Counted from the first letter of the stretch, positions 45,593 through 53,979 are shown. The stretch: 64,000 bases of DNA from Pararhizobium sp. YC-54 (GCF_025847205.1 NZ_JAOYTH010000005.1:1-64000), one strand, 5' to 3'. Program-made: numbers and translations. The notes: generated by a model from the sequence alone, not told the origin.

Positions 45593-47530
45593 ATGGCGGA
45601 TATGGACGGACAAGGACTTGCCGCGGCGAAGGCCGCATTTGAACAGGCTGACTATCTGGAAACCCTGGCGCTTCTCAGCCCGCTCATTGGAACGGCAACG
45701 GATACAGCCCCCCTTGTGCTTCTCGGCGAAGCTCTGGAAAAGCTCGGCCTGCCGGGCGAGGCAGCACAAGCCTTCGAGCAGGCAGCACCCTATGCCGGCC
45801 AGGATACCGGCAAACTGCTCAGCCGCGCCACGGCACTTTATGTCCAGGCCGGCGATGACGACCGTGCACAGCTGATCGGCATCAAGCTCCTGGAGAGCAT
45901 GCCGGACGATGCCGCCCTCGCCTATAGTCTGGCGCTGTCGTTCCGGCGGACCGGCGCCATGGCGCTTGCCGATCTCGTCAAACATACACTGGCCAACAGC
46001 GACGATGCCGATCACCTGAAACTTGCCGGGGAAATTCTTGGCGAGAGCGAGCGTGATCCGTCGGCTTTGACCGTGTTTCGCAAACTTGCAGCTGTCTTTC
46101 CGGACGATCCCTATACGCAGTTCAAGTTCATGTCGGTTGCGCGCGACTTCTGCGATTTCGAGGCGATCGAGAAGCTAGAGCAGGCGAATGCCGATCGACT
46201 GGCGGCGGGCGACCTTTCCGCGCTTGAGGGTGAAACGGCCTATTCAAACCTGTTGCGTTGCGGCGACGAGCGGCTCAACCGGCTGGCAACCAACAATCCC
46301 GGCCTGACCTCGCCCCCTTCGCCGGCTGGCAACAGACAGAGACGGATGCGGCCGCACCCGTGGGGCGAACGGTTGCGCATCGGTTATCTTTCCAGCGATT
46401 TCTGGAGCGAGCATGCCACCATGCGGCTCCTGCAAAGCGTGCTGGAGGCGCATGACTTCAGCCGCTTCGACGTCACTCTCTACTGCTATACGCCGCCACA
46501 CCAGAGCGCCAACGATGGCAACCGGTCGAAATGGGGCCGGATCGTCTCCCTGCACGGCAAGACCGATGCGGAGGCGGCCGACATCATCCGCCAGCAGAAT
46601 ATCGACATCCTCGTTGACCTCAAGGGCCATACCGGCGGCTCCCGTTCCAACATCCTCAACCAGATGGCCGCGCCGGTTCAGGCCGCCTGGCTCGGCTTTC
46701 CCGGCAGCGGCGTGAACATCGATTGCGACTATGTCATCGGCGACCGGATCGTGCTGCCGGGCAGTTCCAGGCAGAGCTATCACGAGAAATTCTGCCTGCT
46801 GCCGGAAAGCTACCAGCCCAACGACCCGACCCACCGTGCCCTGCCGCCGGCCTCCAGCCGGCAGGCGCTCGGCCTGCCGCAGGACCGCTTCGTCTTCGCC
46901 GCCTTCAATGCGGCCCGCAAGATATCGCTTGCGGTGGTTGAACACTGGGCGGAAATCCTGCGCCATTCCAACAATTCGGTTCTCTGGGTAATGATCGAAG
47001 GCGAACTGGCGCGCAGCAATTTTCTCGCGGCCTTTGGCAAACGCGGGGTCGGAGCGGAAAGGATCATCTTCGCATCTTCGACAGGCTATGACGCCCATAT
47101 CGCCCGGCTGCAGGCCGCCGATATCGGGCTCGATACGTTCCCTTACAATGGCCATACGACAACATCGGACAAATTATGGGCCGGCCTGCCCGTCGTCACG
47201 CTGAAAGGCAGCAATTTTGCCTCGCGGGTCTCCGAGAGCCTGCTGACGGCTTGTGGGCTTGCGCAACTGGTGGCGGCGACGCCCGGCGCTTTCGTCGATC
47301 TCGCCGTTGCACTGTCGCAAAATCCAGACGAGGTCACGCGACTGAAGCTGGAGCTTTCACAAAACAGATTTTCGGCACCGTTGTTTGATGCCGAGCGCTT
47401 CTGCCGTCACCTGGAGAACGGCTATGCGATGATGGCGGAGCGTGCCAAGGCCAAGCTGCCTCCCGACCATCTTGACGTACCGCGCCTGCCGGTTCGACCG
47501 GTGCCTTTCCGAGGCGAACGCAAGGGGTAA
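45593..47530 (+). CDS. O-GlcNAc transferase/SPINDLY-like glycosyltransferase
   Basis: About 645 residues if it starts at 45593; ATGs at 45551 and 45602 are alternatives and the frame is open from 45305. The N-terminal 250 residues are TPR-like helices (AAKAAFEQADYLETLALL and repeats). The catalytic part has IGYLSSDF, DILVDLKGHTGGSR, PVQAAWLGFPGS, FAAFNAARKIS and DTFPYNGHTTTSDKLWAGLPVV, all typical of the GT41/SPINDLY type. In bacteria these enzymes modify proteins or surface structures; the target is unknown. A hairpin follows the stop codon. Confidence 0.88.
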   Translation: MADMDGQGLAAAKAAFEQADYLETLALLSPLIGTATDTAPLVLLGEALEKLGLPGEAAQAFEQAAPYAGQDTGKLLSRATALYVQAGDDDRAQLIGIKLLESMPDDAALAYSLALSFRRTGAMALADLVKHTLANSDDADHLKLAGEILGESERDPSALTVFRKLAAVFPDDPYTQFKFMSVARDFCDFEAIEKLEQANADRLAAGDLSALEGETAYSNLLRCGDERLNRLATNNPGLTSPPSPAGNRQRRMRPHPWGERLRIGYLSSDFWSEHATMRLLQSVLEAHDFSRFDVTLYCYTPPHQSANDGNRSKWGRIVSLHGKTDAEAADIIRQQNIDILVDLKGHTGGSRSNILNQMAAPVQAAWLGFPGSGVNIDCDYVIGDRIVLPGSSRQSYHEKFCLLPESYQPNDPTHRALPPASSRQALGLPQDRFVFAAFNAARKISLAVVEHWAEILRHSNNSVLWVMIEGELARSNFLAAFGKRGVGAERIIFASSTGYDAHIARLQAADIGLDTFPYNGHTTTSDKLWAGLPVVTLKGSNFASRVSESLLTACGLAQLVAATPGAFVDLAVALSQNPDEVTRLKLELSQNRFSAPLFDAERFCRHLENGYAMMAERAKAKLPPDHLDVPRLPVRPVPFRGERKG

Positions 47531-47547
47531 TCCCGACTATCGAATGC

Positions 47548-47577
47548 GCAGCCGGCATTTTGTGTATCGCCGGCTGC
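47548..47577 (+). terminator. Hairpin after the glycosyltransferase gene
   Basis: GCAGCCGGC/GCCGGCTGC, a 9-bp perfect stem with a 12-base loop, 17 bp past the stop codon. No T-run follows, so termination is uncertain. Confidence 0.4.
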
Positions 47578-47728
47578 GATTGCCGGTACAGTCCGCAACA
47601 ATCGATGCTAAAGATCGCAGCCATGTCATCGGCCCTACTGCCGTGCCTGCCGCTTACCCTATCGCCGCGCACTCCATCGAAACGGCCCTGACCGGCCGTG
47701 CCGGCACCAATCCTTGAAAGGGCCACGC

Positions 47729-47962
47729 ATGGCCGAAAAATTCATCGTTATCCCCTATCGCAAGACGCGTGGCGGACTGGCGCCCGGAGAAATGCGCCAG
47801 GCCTCCAATGCTGCGAGCGCCGAGAAGATTGCCGCAGCGATGGCAGACCGGTTTGCCGGGGTCGCCGCCTATGCCGTCGAGGTCGATGAGGAAAGCGGCG
47901 ACATGACCAGTCCGCGCCTGCTCGCCCAATTCGGCGAGATCGCCGAACTGCCGTCGACCTAA
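47729..47962 (+). CDS. Small conserved protein of unknown function
   Basis: 77 residues starting at the ATG at 47729, preceded by GAAAGGG. MAEKFIVIPYRKTRGGLAPGEMRQA and SAEKIAAAMADRFAGVAAYAVEVDEESG indicate a small soluble alpha/beta protein seen in several rhizobia. No catalytic motif is visible. It lies at the edge of the stress region but has no EcfG-type promoter that I could find. Confidence 0.7.
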   Translation: MAEKFIVIPYRKTRGGLAPGEMRQASNAASAEKIAAAMADRFAGVAAYAVEVDEESGDMTSPRLLAQFGEIAELPST

Positions 47963-48003
47963 CCGGCTCCTGGTGACTTTGGGCGCTGGAAAAGCCATTT
48001 CGA

Positions 48004-48028
48004 GGAACATTCGTCTCCTAGAGACGTT
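48004..48028 (+). promoter_or_regulatory. EcfG-type (general stress) promoter
   Basis: GGAAC at 48004-48008, 16-base spacer, CGTT at 48025-48028; exact match to the alphaproteobacterial EcfG consensus. It lies about 65 bases before the Thr/Pro-rich membrane protein gene. Confidence 0.8.
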
Positions 48029-48092
48029 TACCGGGGAGTTGCCTTCAACGTTTGCTGGCACAGGCACCATTTCTCGAAAGGATGTGACCGCC

Positions 48093-48581
48093 ATGAATCA
48101 ACGTTTTGACCCCACCGAAAACCGTAACGTGAATCCTGCGGCATGGCCGGCCGAACAGGCAGGCCCGCGTATCGATCCGGTAACAGGAACGCCGGTGAAC
48201 GATCCGTTGGCCAACCAGCGGCGGCCGGAAGATATCGAACCCCGCTCGGCACGCTCGAAGTGGCCGGTTCTGATCATCCTGCTTGCAGGTCTGGTTCTGG
48301 CGCTTCTCGTCTGGCTACCGGCAGAATTGTCGACCGATCAGACCAATGATGCGGCAACGCAGCCTTCGGCGACAGAGCAGACAACCACGCCGCCGGCCGA
48401 TACCGCCACCCCGCCAGTCGATAACAGCGCGACGCCGGGTACAGTAACGCCGGGCACGGCAACTCCGGATACCAACGCGACGCCGGATACCACGACGACG
48501 CCGAACGCAACGCCTGCGACCCCGGATACCCAGACCCCGGCAACCGGCACGCAGACGCCTGCCACCGGCACTACACCGTAG
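48093..48581 (+). CDS. Membrane protein with a Thr/Pro-rich periplasmic tail
   Basis: 162 residues from the ATG at 48093. The first 55 residues are polar, then one membrane segment (about 57-76, WPVLIILLAGLVLALLVWLP). The last 85 residues are a low-complexity tail of Thr, Pro, Ala, Asp and Gly with repeated TPGT/TPDT units, probably unfolded and outside the cytoplasm. Function unknown. It has an exact EcfG-type promoter and a good terminator, so it is a single-gene stress unit. Confidence 0.75.
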   Translation: MNQRFDPTENRNVNPAAWPAEQAGPRIDPVTGTPVNDPLANQRRPEDIEPRSARSKWPVLIILLAGLVLALLVWLPAELSTDQTNDAATQPSATEQTTTPPADTATPPVDNSATPGTVTPGTATPDTNATPDTTTTPNATPATPDTQTPATGTQTPATGTTP

Positions 48582-48609
48582 TCCTAAGCTGCGATCAGAC
48601 CTTTATTAC

Positions 48610-48645
48610 AAATGGCGGAACTGCTTCGGCGGCTCCGCCATTTTT
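48610..48645 (+). terminator. Rho-independent terminator
   Basis: AAATGGCGGA/TCCGCCATTT, a 10-bp stem with a 14-base loop, followed by TTC. It lies 28 bp past the stop of the Thr/Pro-rich membrane protein. Confidence 0.8.
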
Positions 48646-48693
48646 CTGTTCCCGCACCAGAACGGAATATTCCGCAGCGTTCTCTTGGGCGAA

Positions 48694-48718
48694 TGAACCA
48701 AATGTCCCGTCATCCGTT
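48694..48718 (+). promoter_or_regulatory. Near-consensus EcfG-type promoter
   Basis: TGAAC at 48694-48698, 16-base spacer, CGTT at 48715-48718; one mismatch (T for G) from consensus. It lies 35 bases before the BON gene. Confidence 0.5.
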
Positions 48719-48752
48719 TCTCCTCGATTCCATTTAACGCAAGGATATGGCG

Positions 48753-49247
48753 ATGAACGGCAAAACACCGAAAACAACAGGGCGCGAGGATGATTATCGC
48801 GATTACGAGGAACGCGATCTGGACGAAGGCTGGCCCTATGCCGACGCGTCACCCGGATCGGAGACCAAGGTCGGCAACAGCTCTTATGGACAGGGCGGCG
48901 AAAATTTCGACGAGACGGGAAACCCCGGATTCCAGCGCAGCAACGATACGGCGATCGAAAGCCAAAACGGTCCCGACCTTTTTGGCGACGACACCGACGC
49001 CGATGTCGATGACGACGCGCTGGAAGAGTTGATCGCTGCGACGCTTGAAGACAGCGGCATCGACACATCGGGTATCGACGTCAAGGTCCGTCGCGGGACG
49101 GTCTGGCTGACGGGCGCTGTCGATACGGCCGGGCAACGGCGCAAGATCGAAGTATTGATCTATGCGGTATCCGGGGTGGTCAGCATCCGCAACGACCTGG
49201 AAACAATCGGCGCAGACAGCGGTATCCCGGCGGATTGGGACGATTGA
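48753..49247 (+). CDS. BON domain protein
   Basis: 164 residues from the ATG at 48753, seven bases after AAGGA; an ATG two codons upstream is too close to it. Residues 1-85 are acidic and low complexity. A BON domain follows (about 88-155): DDALEELIAATLEDSGIDTSGIDVKVRRGTVWLTGAV, then GVVSIRNDL. BON domains bind phospholipids or membranes and occur in OsmY-like stress proteins. There is no signal peptide, so it appears cytoplasmic. Confidence 0.82.
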   Translation: MNGKTPKTTGREDDYRDYEERDLDEGWPYADASPGSETKVGNSSYGQGGENFDETGNPGFQRSNDTAIESQNGPDLFGDDTDADVDDDALEELIAATLEDSGIDTSGIDVKVRRGTVWLTGAVDTAGQRRKIEVLIYAVSGVVSIRNDLETIGADSGIPADWDD

Positions 49248-49347
49248 TCGAACGGTAGGCCAGGATTGTGGCCGGACATTTTTTCGTTCAAATGGCAACA
49301 GGGGATTTCATCCGGCATGCGGACGCCGGCCCGGATCGGGTTGGCCG

Positions 49348-49641
49348 TCAGGCGCGATTTTCCTTGAGAGGTGAAGGGATCGCGGAAACGGCATTCCAGC
49401 GGAACTGGCCTGGTGAAGGATCGCCCTCACCGGGCACCCAGAAGCTGGCCGGCGGCATCGACCGCCCTGCCGGTTTCGATAGAAGCACCTTGACCGCACG
49501 CCAGGCTTCGGATGGATGCGAAAACCGGCGGCCGTCAAGGCTCCAGACGCCGTACTTGACCGCGATAAACCGCAATCCGTGATCATCGGGCATCAAGGCG
49601 CCCACGGCTTCGCCGTTGAATTCTATCACCTGTTTCTGCAT
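49348..49641 (-). CDS. Small conserved rhizobial protein of unknown function
   Basis: 97 residues from the ATG at 49641 with GGGAG upstream; the open frame continues to 49686. MQKQVIEFNGEAVGALMPDDHGLRFIAVKYGVWSLDGRRF followed by SEAWRAVKVLL is a conserved small protein in rhizobia with no assigned role. The gene has an exact EcfG-type promoter about 100 bases upstream, so it probably belongs to the general stress regulon. Confidence 0.75.
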   Translation of the reverse strand: MQKQVIEFNGEAVGALMPDDHGLRFIAVKYGVWSLDGRRFSHPSEAWRAVKVLLSKPAGRSMPPASFWVPGEGDPSPGQFRWNAVSAIPSPLKENRA

Positions 49642-49737
49642 GAAATTCCGCTCCCGCTGCCGCTTCTCAACGGCAGTCATTTCCATTCGCTGCGCATGAC
49701 GCAGCCGACCGAACCCTCGCCTTCAGCCAACCGTCTT

Positions 49738-49762
49738 AACGGGCGACTTTGACGTTTGTTCC
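49738..49762 (-). promoter_or_regulatory. EcfG-type (general stress) promoter
   Basis: On the minus strand GGAAC (49762-49758), 16-base spacer, CGTT (49741-49738); exact consensus. It faces the 97-residue conserved protein gene. Confidence 0.78.
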
Positions 49763-49803
49763 AGTGCTCGGGAAATTAATCGGGAAAAAACGATGGAGGG
49801 GTT

Positions 49804-49828
49804 GGCGCCGGAGTAACCATCCGGCGCC
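49804..49828 (-). terminator. Hairpin after the FAD oxidoreductase gene
   Basis: GGCGCCGGA/TCCGGCGCC, a 9-bp stem with a 7-base loop, 16 bp past the stop. It has no U-tract on the minus strand, so the terminator role is tentative. Confidence 0.4.
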
Positions 49829-49844
49829 TGGCATCTTGTGTTGA

Positions 49845-51098
49845 TCAGGCCAGAAACCGGTCAGGCCGGAACGGCTTGATGTCGATCACCGTCTTCTCGC
49901 CAGTCATTTTTTCGGCAAGCGCACGGCCGGTGACCGGGCCAAGGGTCATGCCGTGATGGGCATGGCCAAAGGCGAACCAGAGGCCTTCGTGACGCGGTGC
50001 CTTGCCGATGATCGGCATCATGTCCGGCGTACAGGGACGCGCGCCCATCCATGGTTCCTCATCGCGGCGCTCCGCAAGCGGGAAGAATTCGCGGGCGACG
50101 CGCTCGGCCCTCGTCAGCTGTACCGGGGTCTTCGGTGCATCGCGATTGGCAAATTCGGCACCGGTGGTGAGCCGGATGCCGCGCAACATCGGCGCCAGGA
50201 AATAACCCCTTTCGGCATCGAGCACCCAGTTGTTCAGCTGCGCGCCCTCATCCATGCCATAGTGCATGTGGTAACCGCGCTTGACCGCCAGCGGGAACCG
50301 GTAGCCGAGCTTCTTCGTCACCGTATCGGCCCAGGGGCCAAGCGCCACGACCACTTCCTTGGCCTCAAGCGGGCCTTCCGGGGTTGCAACACGCCAGCCC
50401 GCACCTTCGAGGATATGCTCAAGCGTCGCCGCGTCACCGGAAACCAGGCGGCCGCCCAGCGATTGGAAATAGGCGAGGTAGGCCTTGTTGAGGCTGTGCG
50501 GATCGCGGATCGACCAAGGGTCGGTCCAGCGCAGGCCGCCGGTGAGATCCGCCCGGATCGACGGCTCCATCGTCTTCAGATCGCTGCTGGACAATTTATG
50601 ATGGTTGACGCCAAAGGTCGATGAGAGCTTTTCCGCCTCCTTGTAGGCCGCGTCACGCGCAGCCTCGGTGCGGAAAACCTTCATCCAGCCGTCCTTGCGG
50701 ATGAGATCGCCGGCACCGGACGCGTTGATCAGGTCGGCATGTTCGGCGATCGAATTCTCGATCAGCGGCGCATACATCGAGGCAATGTTCTGGTGCTGGG
50801 TGAAGCCCGAATTCCACCAGTAACGGATCAGGAATGGTACGAGACCGGGCAGTGCGCGAAAATGGTAGTGTGCGTCGATGGTGTTGTTCAGCGCATAACG
50901 GAACAGCGCGCCGAAATCATGCGGGAAACCATAAGGAAAGACGCCCTCGCGTTGGATCAGGCCGGCATTGCCATAGGAGGTCTCTTCGCCGGCACCGCGG
51001 CGGTCGAGCAGCACCACCGACTTGCCCCGCCGCGCGAGGTGGATGGCCGTCGACAGGCCGACAATGCCTGCGCCCAAAACAACAACGTCTGTCTTCAT
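49845..51098 (-). CDS. FAD-dependent oxidoreductase, D-amino acid dehydrogenase-like
   Basis: 417 residues. DVVVLGAGIVGLSTAIHLARRG is the FAD-binding motif (about 4-25). GAGEETSYGNAGLI, WWNSGF and a C-terminal GHAHHGMTLGPVTGRALAE match the DadA-like branch of the DAO family. The enzyme probably oxidises a D-amino or N-substituted amino acid and passes electrons to the respiratory chain or oxygen. It is not in an operon with an alanine racemase, so the substrate is open. Confidence 0.87.
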   Translation of the reverse strand: MKTDVVVLGAGIVGLSTAIHLARRGKSVVLLDRRGAGEETSYGNAGLIQREGVFPYGFPHDFGALFRYALNNTIDAHYHFRALPGLVPFLIRYWWNSGFTQHQNIASMYAPLIENSIAEHADLINASGAGDLIRKDGWMKVFRTEAARDAAYKEAEKLSSTFGVNHHKLSSSDLKTMEPSIRADLTGGLRWTDPWSIRDPHSLNKAYLAYFQSLGGRLVSGDAATLEHILEGAGWRVATPEGPLEAKEVVVALGPWADTVTKKLGYRFPLAVKRGYHMHYGMDEGAQLNNWVLDAERGYFLAPMLRGIRLTTGAEFANRDAPKTPVQLTRAERVAREFFPLAERRDEEPWMGARPCTPDMMPIIGKAPRHEGLWFAFGHAHHGMTLGPVTGRALAEKMTGEKTVIDIKPFRPDRFLA

Positions 51099-51124
51099 GC
51101 CCGCTACCCCATTCTGCTTTCTGC

Positions 51125-51326
51125 TTATTTCTTCAGTCTGGTCATGATCTGCTCAAGCAGACCGAGCATCAGCGCTAAGACCAGGAAGGCGATATGGATA
51201 TCGTCGCCCACATCAGTTGCTCGCCGGTGTAGTTCTGCGCATTGCAGCCAGCCCGGGACAGAAGACCACCAGGAGCCAGCGGCTCGACAGGATGATCCTT
51301 TCAACGATGAGTTCCAGCGACTTCAT
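51125..51326 (-). pseudogene. YqhA/UPF0114 family membrane protein remnant
   Basis: The start (51326) reads MKSLELIVERIILSSRWLL, the family's N-terminus, to about residue 29. The middle is missing. Downstream NYTGEQLMW is found in another frame, then HIAFLVLALMLGLLEQIM to a TAA at 51125 in a third. The full family is about 160-180 residues; here the ends remain, with a large internal deletion and at least two frame changes. It is not likely to make a functional protein. Confidence 0.72.
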
Positions 51327-51517
51327 GCTGCGCCCGGCTCCGGAATGTGCGGTTGCGAGATAGTCGTTCATGCATAGCCAAGCCTCTGGCCTTCGGCAAG
51401 GCAGAACCGGCCTGCAAGGGCGCGACATTTGGACGACAACGAGAAAGGGAGCGATGCTTTCGCGCCGCTCCCTTCCTTTACACATCACCTGATCCTTTAC
51501 ACATCACCCGAGAGGGA

Positions 51518-51682
51518 TCAGGTTCGGCGCATCAGGCCAACCACCAGCGAGATGACCAGAAAGGCAAGGAACAGGAAGAACAGAATCTGCGCAATACCCG
51601 CAGAAGCGCCAGCTATACCACCAAATCCCAGAACACCGGCGATAATAGCAATAATGAGGAAGACGAGAGCGTAGTACAGCAT
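51518..51682 (-). CDS. DUF1328 small membrane protein
   Basis: 54 residues with AAGGAG before the ATG. The whole protein is two membrane segments with [24 protein letters not shown] between and within them, typical of DUF1328 (YtjA-like). These proteins are widespread in stress regulons; their role is unknown. An exact EcfG-type promoter lies about 36 bases upstream. Confidence 0.9.
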   Translation of the reverse strand: MLYYALVFLIIAIIAGVLGFGGIAGASAGIAQILFFLFLAFLVISLVVGLMRRT

Positions 51683-51717
51683 CGGGGGATTCTCCTTTAT
51701 TAAATCCTTGCTGAATA

Positions 51718-51742
51718 AACGCCGGGCGGAAAACTTTGTTCC
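51718..51742 (-). promoter_or_regulatory. EcfG-type (general stress) promoter
   Basis: On the minus strand GGAAC (51742-51738), 16-base spacer, CGTT (51721-51718). Exact consensus, facing DUF1328. Confidence 0.82.
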
Positions 51743-51835
51743 GGAGAAAAAATGGCGGGATGCGCACTCGAAACCAAACATTAACCATGAACCGGAGATT
51801 GCCCCGATTTGACACGGTTTGGCCATGCATTTCTC

Positions 51836-51861
51836 GGAACCTTACCGTGGCAGGGAACGTT
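51836..51861 (+). promoter_or_regulatory. EcfG-type (general stress) promoter
   Basis: GGAAC (51836-51840), 17-base spacer, CGTT (51858-51861). Exact consensus, about 19 bases before the NepR-like gene start at 51880. Confidence 0.8.
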
Positions 51862-51879
51862 GTGAAGGCATATACGCCC

Positions 51880-52095
51880 ATGCGAGACAGTAAAATGACG
51901 GTATCGACAGCCAATATCTGGAAATCTGCGGCGGCCTCTGTTCGCCTACCAGACAAGAATCGTGACGGAAATCTGCATATCGGCACGACCTTGCGCGGCC
52001 TGTACTCCACGGAGCCCCTTCCAAGGACGGAAGGGACGCTATCGGACCTTCTCGCCGATCTTGAAGCTGCGGAAAAACGTTTGAGAGGGCGCTGA
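51880..52095 (+). CDS. Small protein with a NepR-like core
   Basis: 71 residues from the ATG at 51880 (GAAGG upstream); an ATG at 51895 is the alternative. The C-terminal half reads IGTTLRGLYSTEPLPRTEG then TLSDLLADLEAAEKR. It aligns without gaps to the NepR of this window (IALKLKALYS, LDLLEKLDRAE), sharing I, L, LYS, DLL and L at the same spacing. The EPIPD motif of NepR is absent. It could be a divergent anti-sigma or a protein that competes with NepR. The EcfG-type promoter would put it under the same stress response. Seen by eye only. Confidence 0.5.
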   Translation: MRDSKMTVSTANIWKSAAASVRLPDKNRDGNLHIGTTLRGLYSTEPLPRTEGTLSDLLADLEAAEKRLRGR

Positions 52096-52122
52096 CAATT
52101 AAGGCGTTAAGCGTTACGAAGC

Positions 52123-52150
52123 AAAAAAAGCGGCCATGGGCCGTTTTTTT
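52123..52150. terminator. Bidirectional terminator
   Basis: A run of seven A, CGGCC-ATG-GGCCG, then seven T, between two convergent genes. A second hairpin, AACCGGCG/CGCCGGTT, follows at 52174-52199, closer to the PRC-barrel gene. Confidence 0.8.
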
Positions 52151-52215
52151 GTGCCTGCTCGCAAGCAAGGAGGAACCGGCGCCGTTTTTGACGCCGGTTG
52201 TTTTAAGGACGCACG

Positions 52216-53169
52216 TCAGTTTGCCGGAGCCGAAAGAACGATACCGCGCGGGTTGGCCTTGTAGGCCTCCTCGTCATACGCCGCCTGGGTTTCCATTTGC
52301 GCCTTGGTGAATGGCGAATAGATGGTCATCGTCCCCTTGGCATCCGCCATGACCTCTACGCTTTCAGCACTCATCGCAACCGGCTTCTGCCCGATGCCGA
52401 GAAAACCGCCGACATCGATGACATAGGCCTCGACCTTGCCGTTCTTGTCGAGAAGAACGTCACCGATCTCGCCGACCCTGGTATCATCAGCAACCTTGAC
52501 CTCGGTGCCGATGAGCTTTTCCGCGCTGAGCAATGCCGGATCGACCAATCGCATTTCATCAGGCGGCGCGGTTGTTGTCGTGACGGTACCCGCCGGCGGA
52601 GCGATATCCGGGTCGGTCATCTGAGGCGTCGTGCCGGTGGCAGGCTGCGTCGTGGCAACAGTGTCATCCTCGGGCCCCGTCGCCGCAGCACCGTCCATGA
52701 GGGCGGCGCGCTCGAATTCGGGGGCTGCCTGCAATTCCTCCTTCGTCGCCGAAACGACGATGATGCGCTGCCCATCCCTGTCCGACCAGGACACGCGGTC
52801 GAAATTGATCGCCACATCCTTTTCGCCGATACCGAGGAAACCGCCGACGCCGATCACCAGCGCCTCTGCACCGCCATCGGCATTGATGACGACATCGTTG
52901 ACATCGCCGATCGCTTCGCCCTGTTCATCAGCACCGGTATAGACGGTCTTGCCGAGAACCGCGCTTGCCAGAACCTGCTCGGGTGCTGCTGAAAAATATG
53001 CGGAAGGGCCTTGCTTGGACGCCTGAGAATTGGACGCTTGAGAACTGGCGCTTGCGGCCTTGGCCGGATCAGCCTTGGTCGCGCCTTCCTGCGCCCATGC
53101 GCAGGTGGTCAGCGCGCCGGCGGTCAGGAACGCCGCAAGCGCGGTCGTCGCCAAGAGAGTGCGGATCAT
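52216..53169 (-). CDS. Exported protein with two PRC-barrel domains
   Basis: 317 residues from the ATG at 53169, six bases after AAGGAG; the ATG at 53184 is less likely. A Sec signal peptide ends near residue 26 (TTCAWAQ). Two PRC-barrel-like units follow, each with a conserved VxxVGGFLGIGxK core: the first at about 65-150 and the second at about 215-290. A Thr/Pro/Ala-rich linker separates them. PRC-barrels occur in envelope and RNA-processing proteins; this exported form is common in rhizobia under stress control. It has an exact EcfG-type promoter. Confidence 0.85.
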   Translation of the reverse strand: MIRTLLATTALAAFLTAGALTTCAWAQEGATKADPAKAASASSQASNSQASKQGPSAYFSAAPEQVLASAVLGKTVYTGADEQGEAIGDVNDVVINADGGAEALVIGVGGFLGIGEKDVAINFDRVSWSDRDGQRIIVVSATKEELQAAPEFERAALMDGAAATGPEDDTVATTQPATGTTPQMTDPDIAPPAGTVTTTTAPPDEMRLVDPALLSAEKLIGTEVKVADDTRVGEIGDVLLDKNGKVEAYVIDVGGFLGIGQKPVAMSAESVEVMADAKGTMTIYSPFTKAQMETQAAYDEEAYKANPRGIVLSAPAN

Positions 53170-53249
53170 GTTGAACTCCTTCATGCACGTCTGGGAGAAA
53201 GCCCGTCAGGCCGAAAAGCCGGTGTTCAGCCGGCGCGATTGCCTTGGAG

Positions 53250-53274
53250 AACGGGACGAGGCGGACTTTGTTCC
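53250..53274 (-). promoter_or_regulatory. EcfG-type (general stress) promoter
   Basis: On the minus strand GGAAC (53274-53270), 16-base spacer, CGTT (53253-53250). Exact consensus, about 80 bases before the PRC-barrel gene. Confidence 0.8.
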
Positions 53275-53366
53275 GAATTTTTAGCGGCTCGCCGCCTGGG
53301 CCAGACGCAAAACGGCACCCGGAACGGTGTTCGCGGATGCCGTTTCATATTTACAAGGCGCCGTAA

Positions 53367-53561
53367 TCAGTGACGCGTCCATTCGTCGATCTGGCGCTCG
53401 GCTTCCTCTTTCTCGATGCCGTAGCGAACCTGAATCCGGCCGGCCAGTTCCTTGCGGCGGCCGTTGATGATGTCGAGGTCGTCATCGGTCAGCTTGCCCC
53501 ATTGGGCCTGGGCCTTGCCGCGATATTCGTTCCATTTGCCTTCGATCATATCCCAGTTCAT
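53367..53561 (-). CDS. CsbD family small stress protein
   Basis: 64 residues with AAGGAGA before the ATG at 53561. MNWDMIEGKWNEYRGKAQAQWGKLTDDDLDIINGRRKELAG is the CsbD pattern. CsbD-like proteins are small, hydrophilic and helical, induced in general stress in many bacteria; the mechanism is unknown. It starts 22 bp after the preceding exported-protein gene and shares its promoter. Confidence 0.92.
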   Translation of the reverse strand: MNWDMIEGKWNEYRGKAQAQWGKLTDDDLDIINGRRKELAGRIQVRYGIEKEEAERQIDEWTRH

Positions 53562-53583
53562 GACTGTCTCCTTTGGTTGGTTT

Positions 53584-53904
53584 TCAGTTGGTGGTGAGGT
53601 CGCGTTTGCCAGCAACCTGAACCGGCGGCGCCGGCTCATCGAATGTCACCTGAACGTCCAGTTCCTTCGCGGGCGTGATCTCCCAGGTGATCGTCGCGTC
53701 TTCAATGTAGAGGGCCGGATCGATCGCAGCGCATTTGCCGTAGACGATCTTGTACTTGCCGCGCGCCGCATTGAGGGACGGCTGCAACAAGGCATGACAT
53801 TCTTCGGCAGTTTCAAAGCCGACGGCCGGTGCAGGCAATTCCTTGCATTCGACATTGCCCTGGGTACACCCGACGAGCATCATGATCGCTGCGATATGTT
53901 CCAT
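53584..53904 (-). CDS. Small exported protein of unknown function
   Basis: 106 residues from the ATG at 53904 after GGAGGACGAG. The N-terminus is short and hydrophobic (IAAIMMLVGC), which could be a signal or lipoprotein-like segment. Four cysteines (13, 20, 36, 58) suggest disulfides. TITWEITPAKELDVQVTFDEP forms a beta-rich C-terminal half. I do not recognise the family. It lies upstream of CsbD with a 17-base-spaced EcfG-type promoter. Confidence 0.7.
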   Translation of the reverse strand: MEHIAAIMMLVGCTQGNVECKELPAPAVGFETAEECHALLQPSLNAARGKYKIVYGKCAAIDPALYIEDATITWEITPAKELDVQVTFDEPAPPVQVAGKRDLTTN

Positions 53905-53940
53905 TCTCGTCCTCCTGCACAATGAACGAAGTACCAGGAG

Positions 53941-53966
53941 AACGAAGATGATGGCCGGGAAGTTCC
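53941..53966 (-). promoter_or_regulatory. EcfG-type (general stress) promoter
   Basis: On the minus strand GGAAC (53966-53962), 17-base spacer, CGTT (53944-53941). It faces the small exported protein and CsbD. Only 13 bp separate it from a second site on the plus strand. Confidence 0.78.
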
Positions 53967-53979
53967 GCAAATATTGCCG

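Noticed and set aside
48338..48571. Val/Gly-rich open frame opposite the Thr/Pro-rich membrane protein
   Set aside because: It is the complement of the low-complexity tail, with no start signal.
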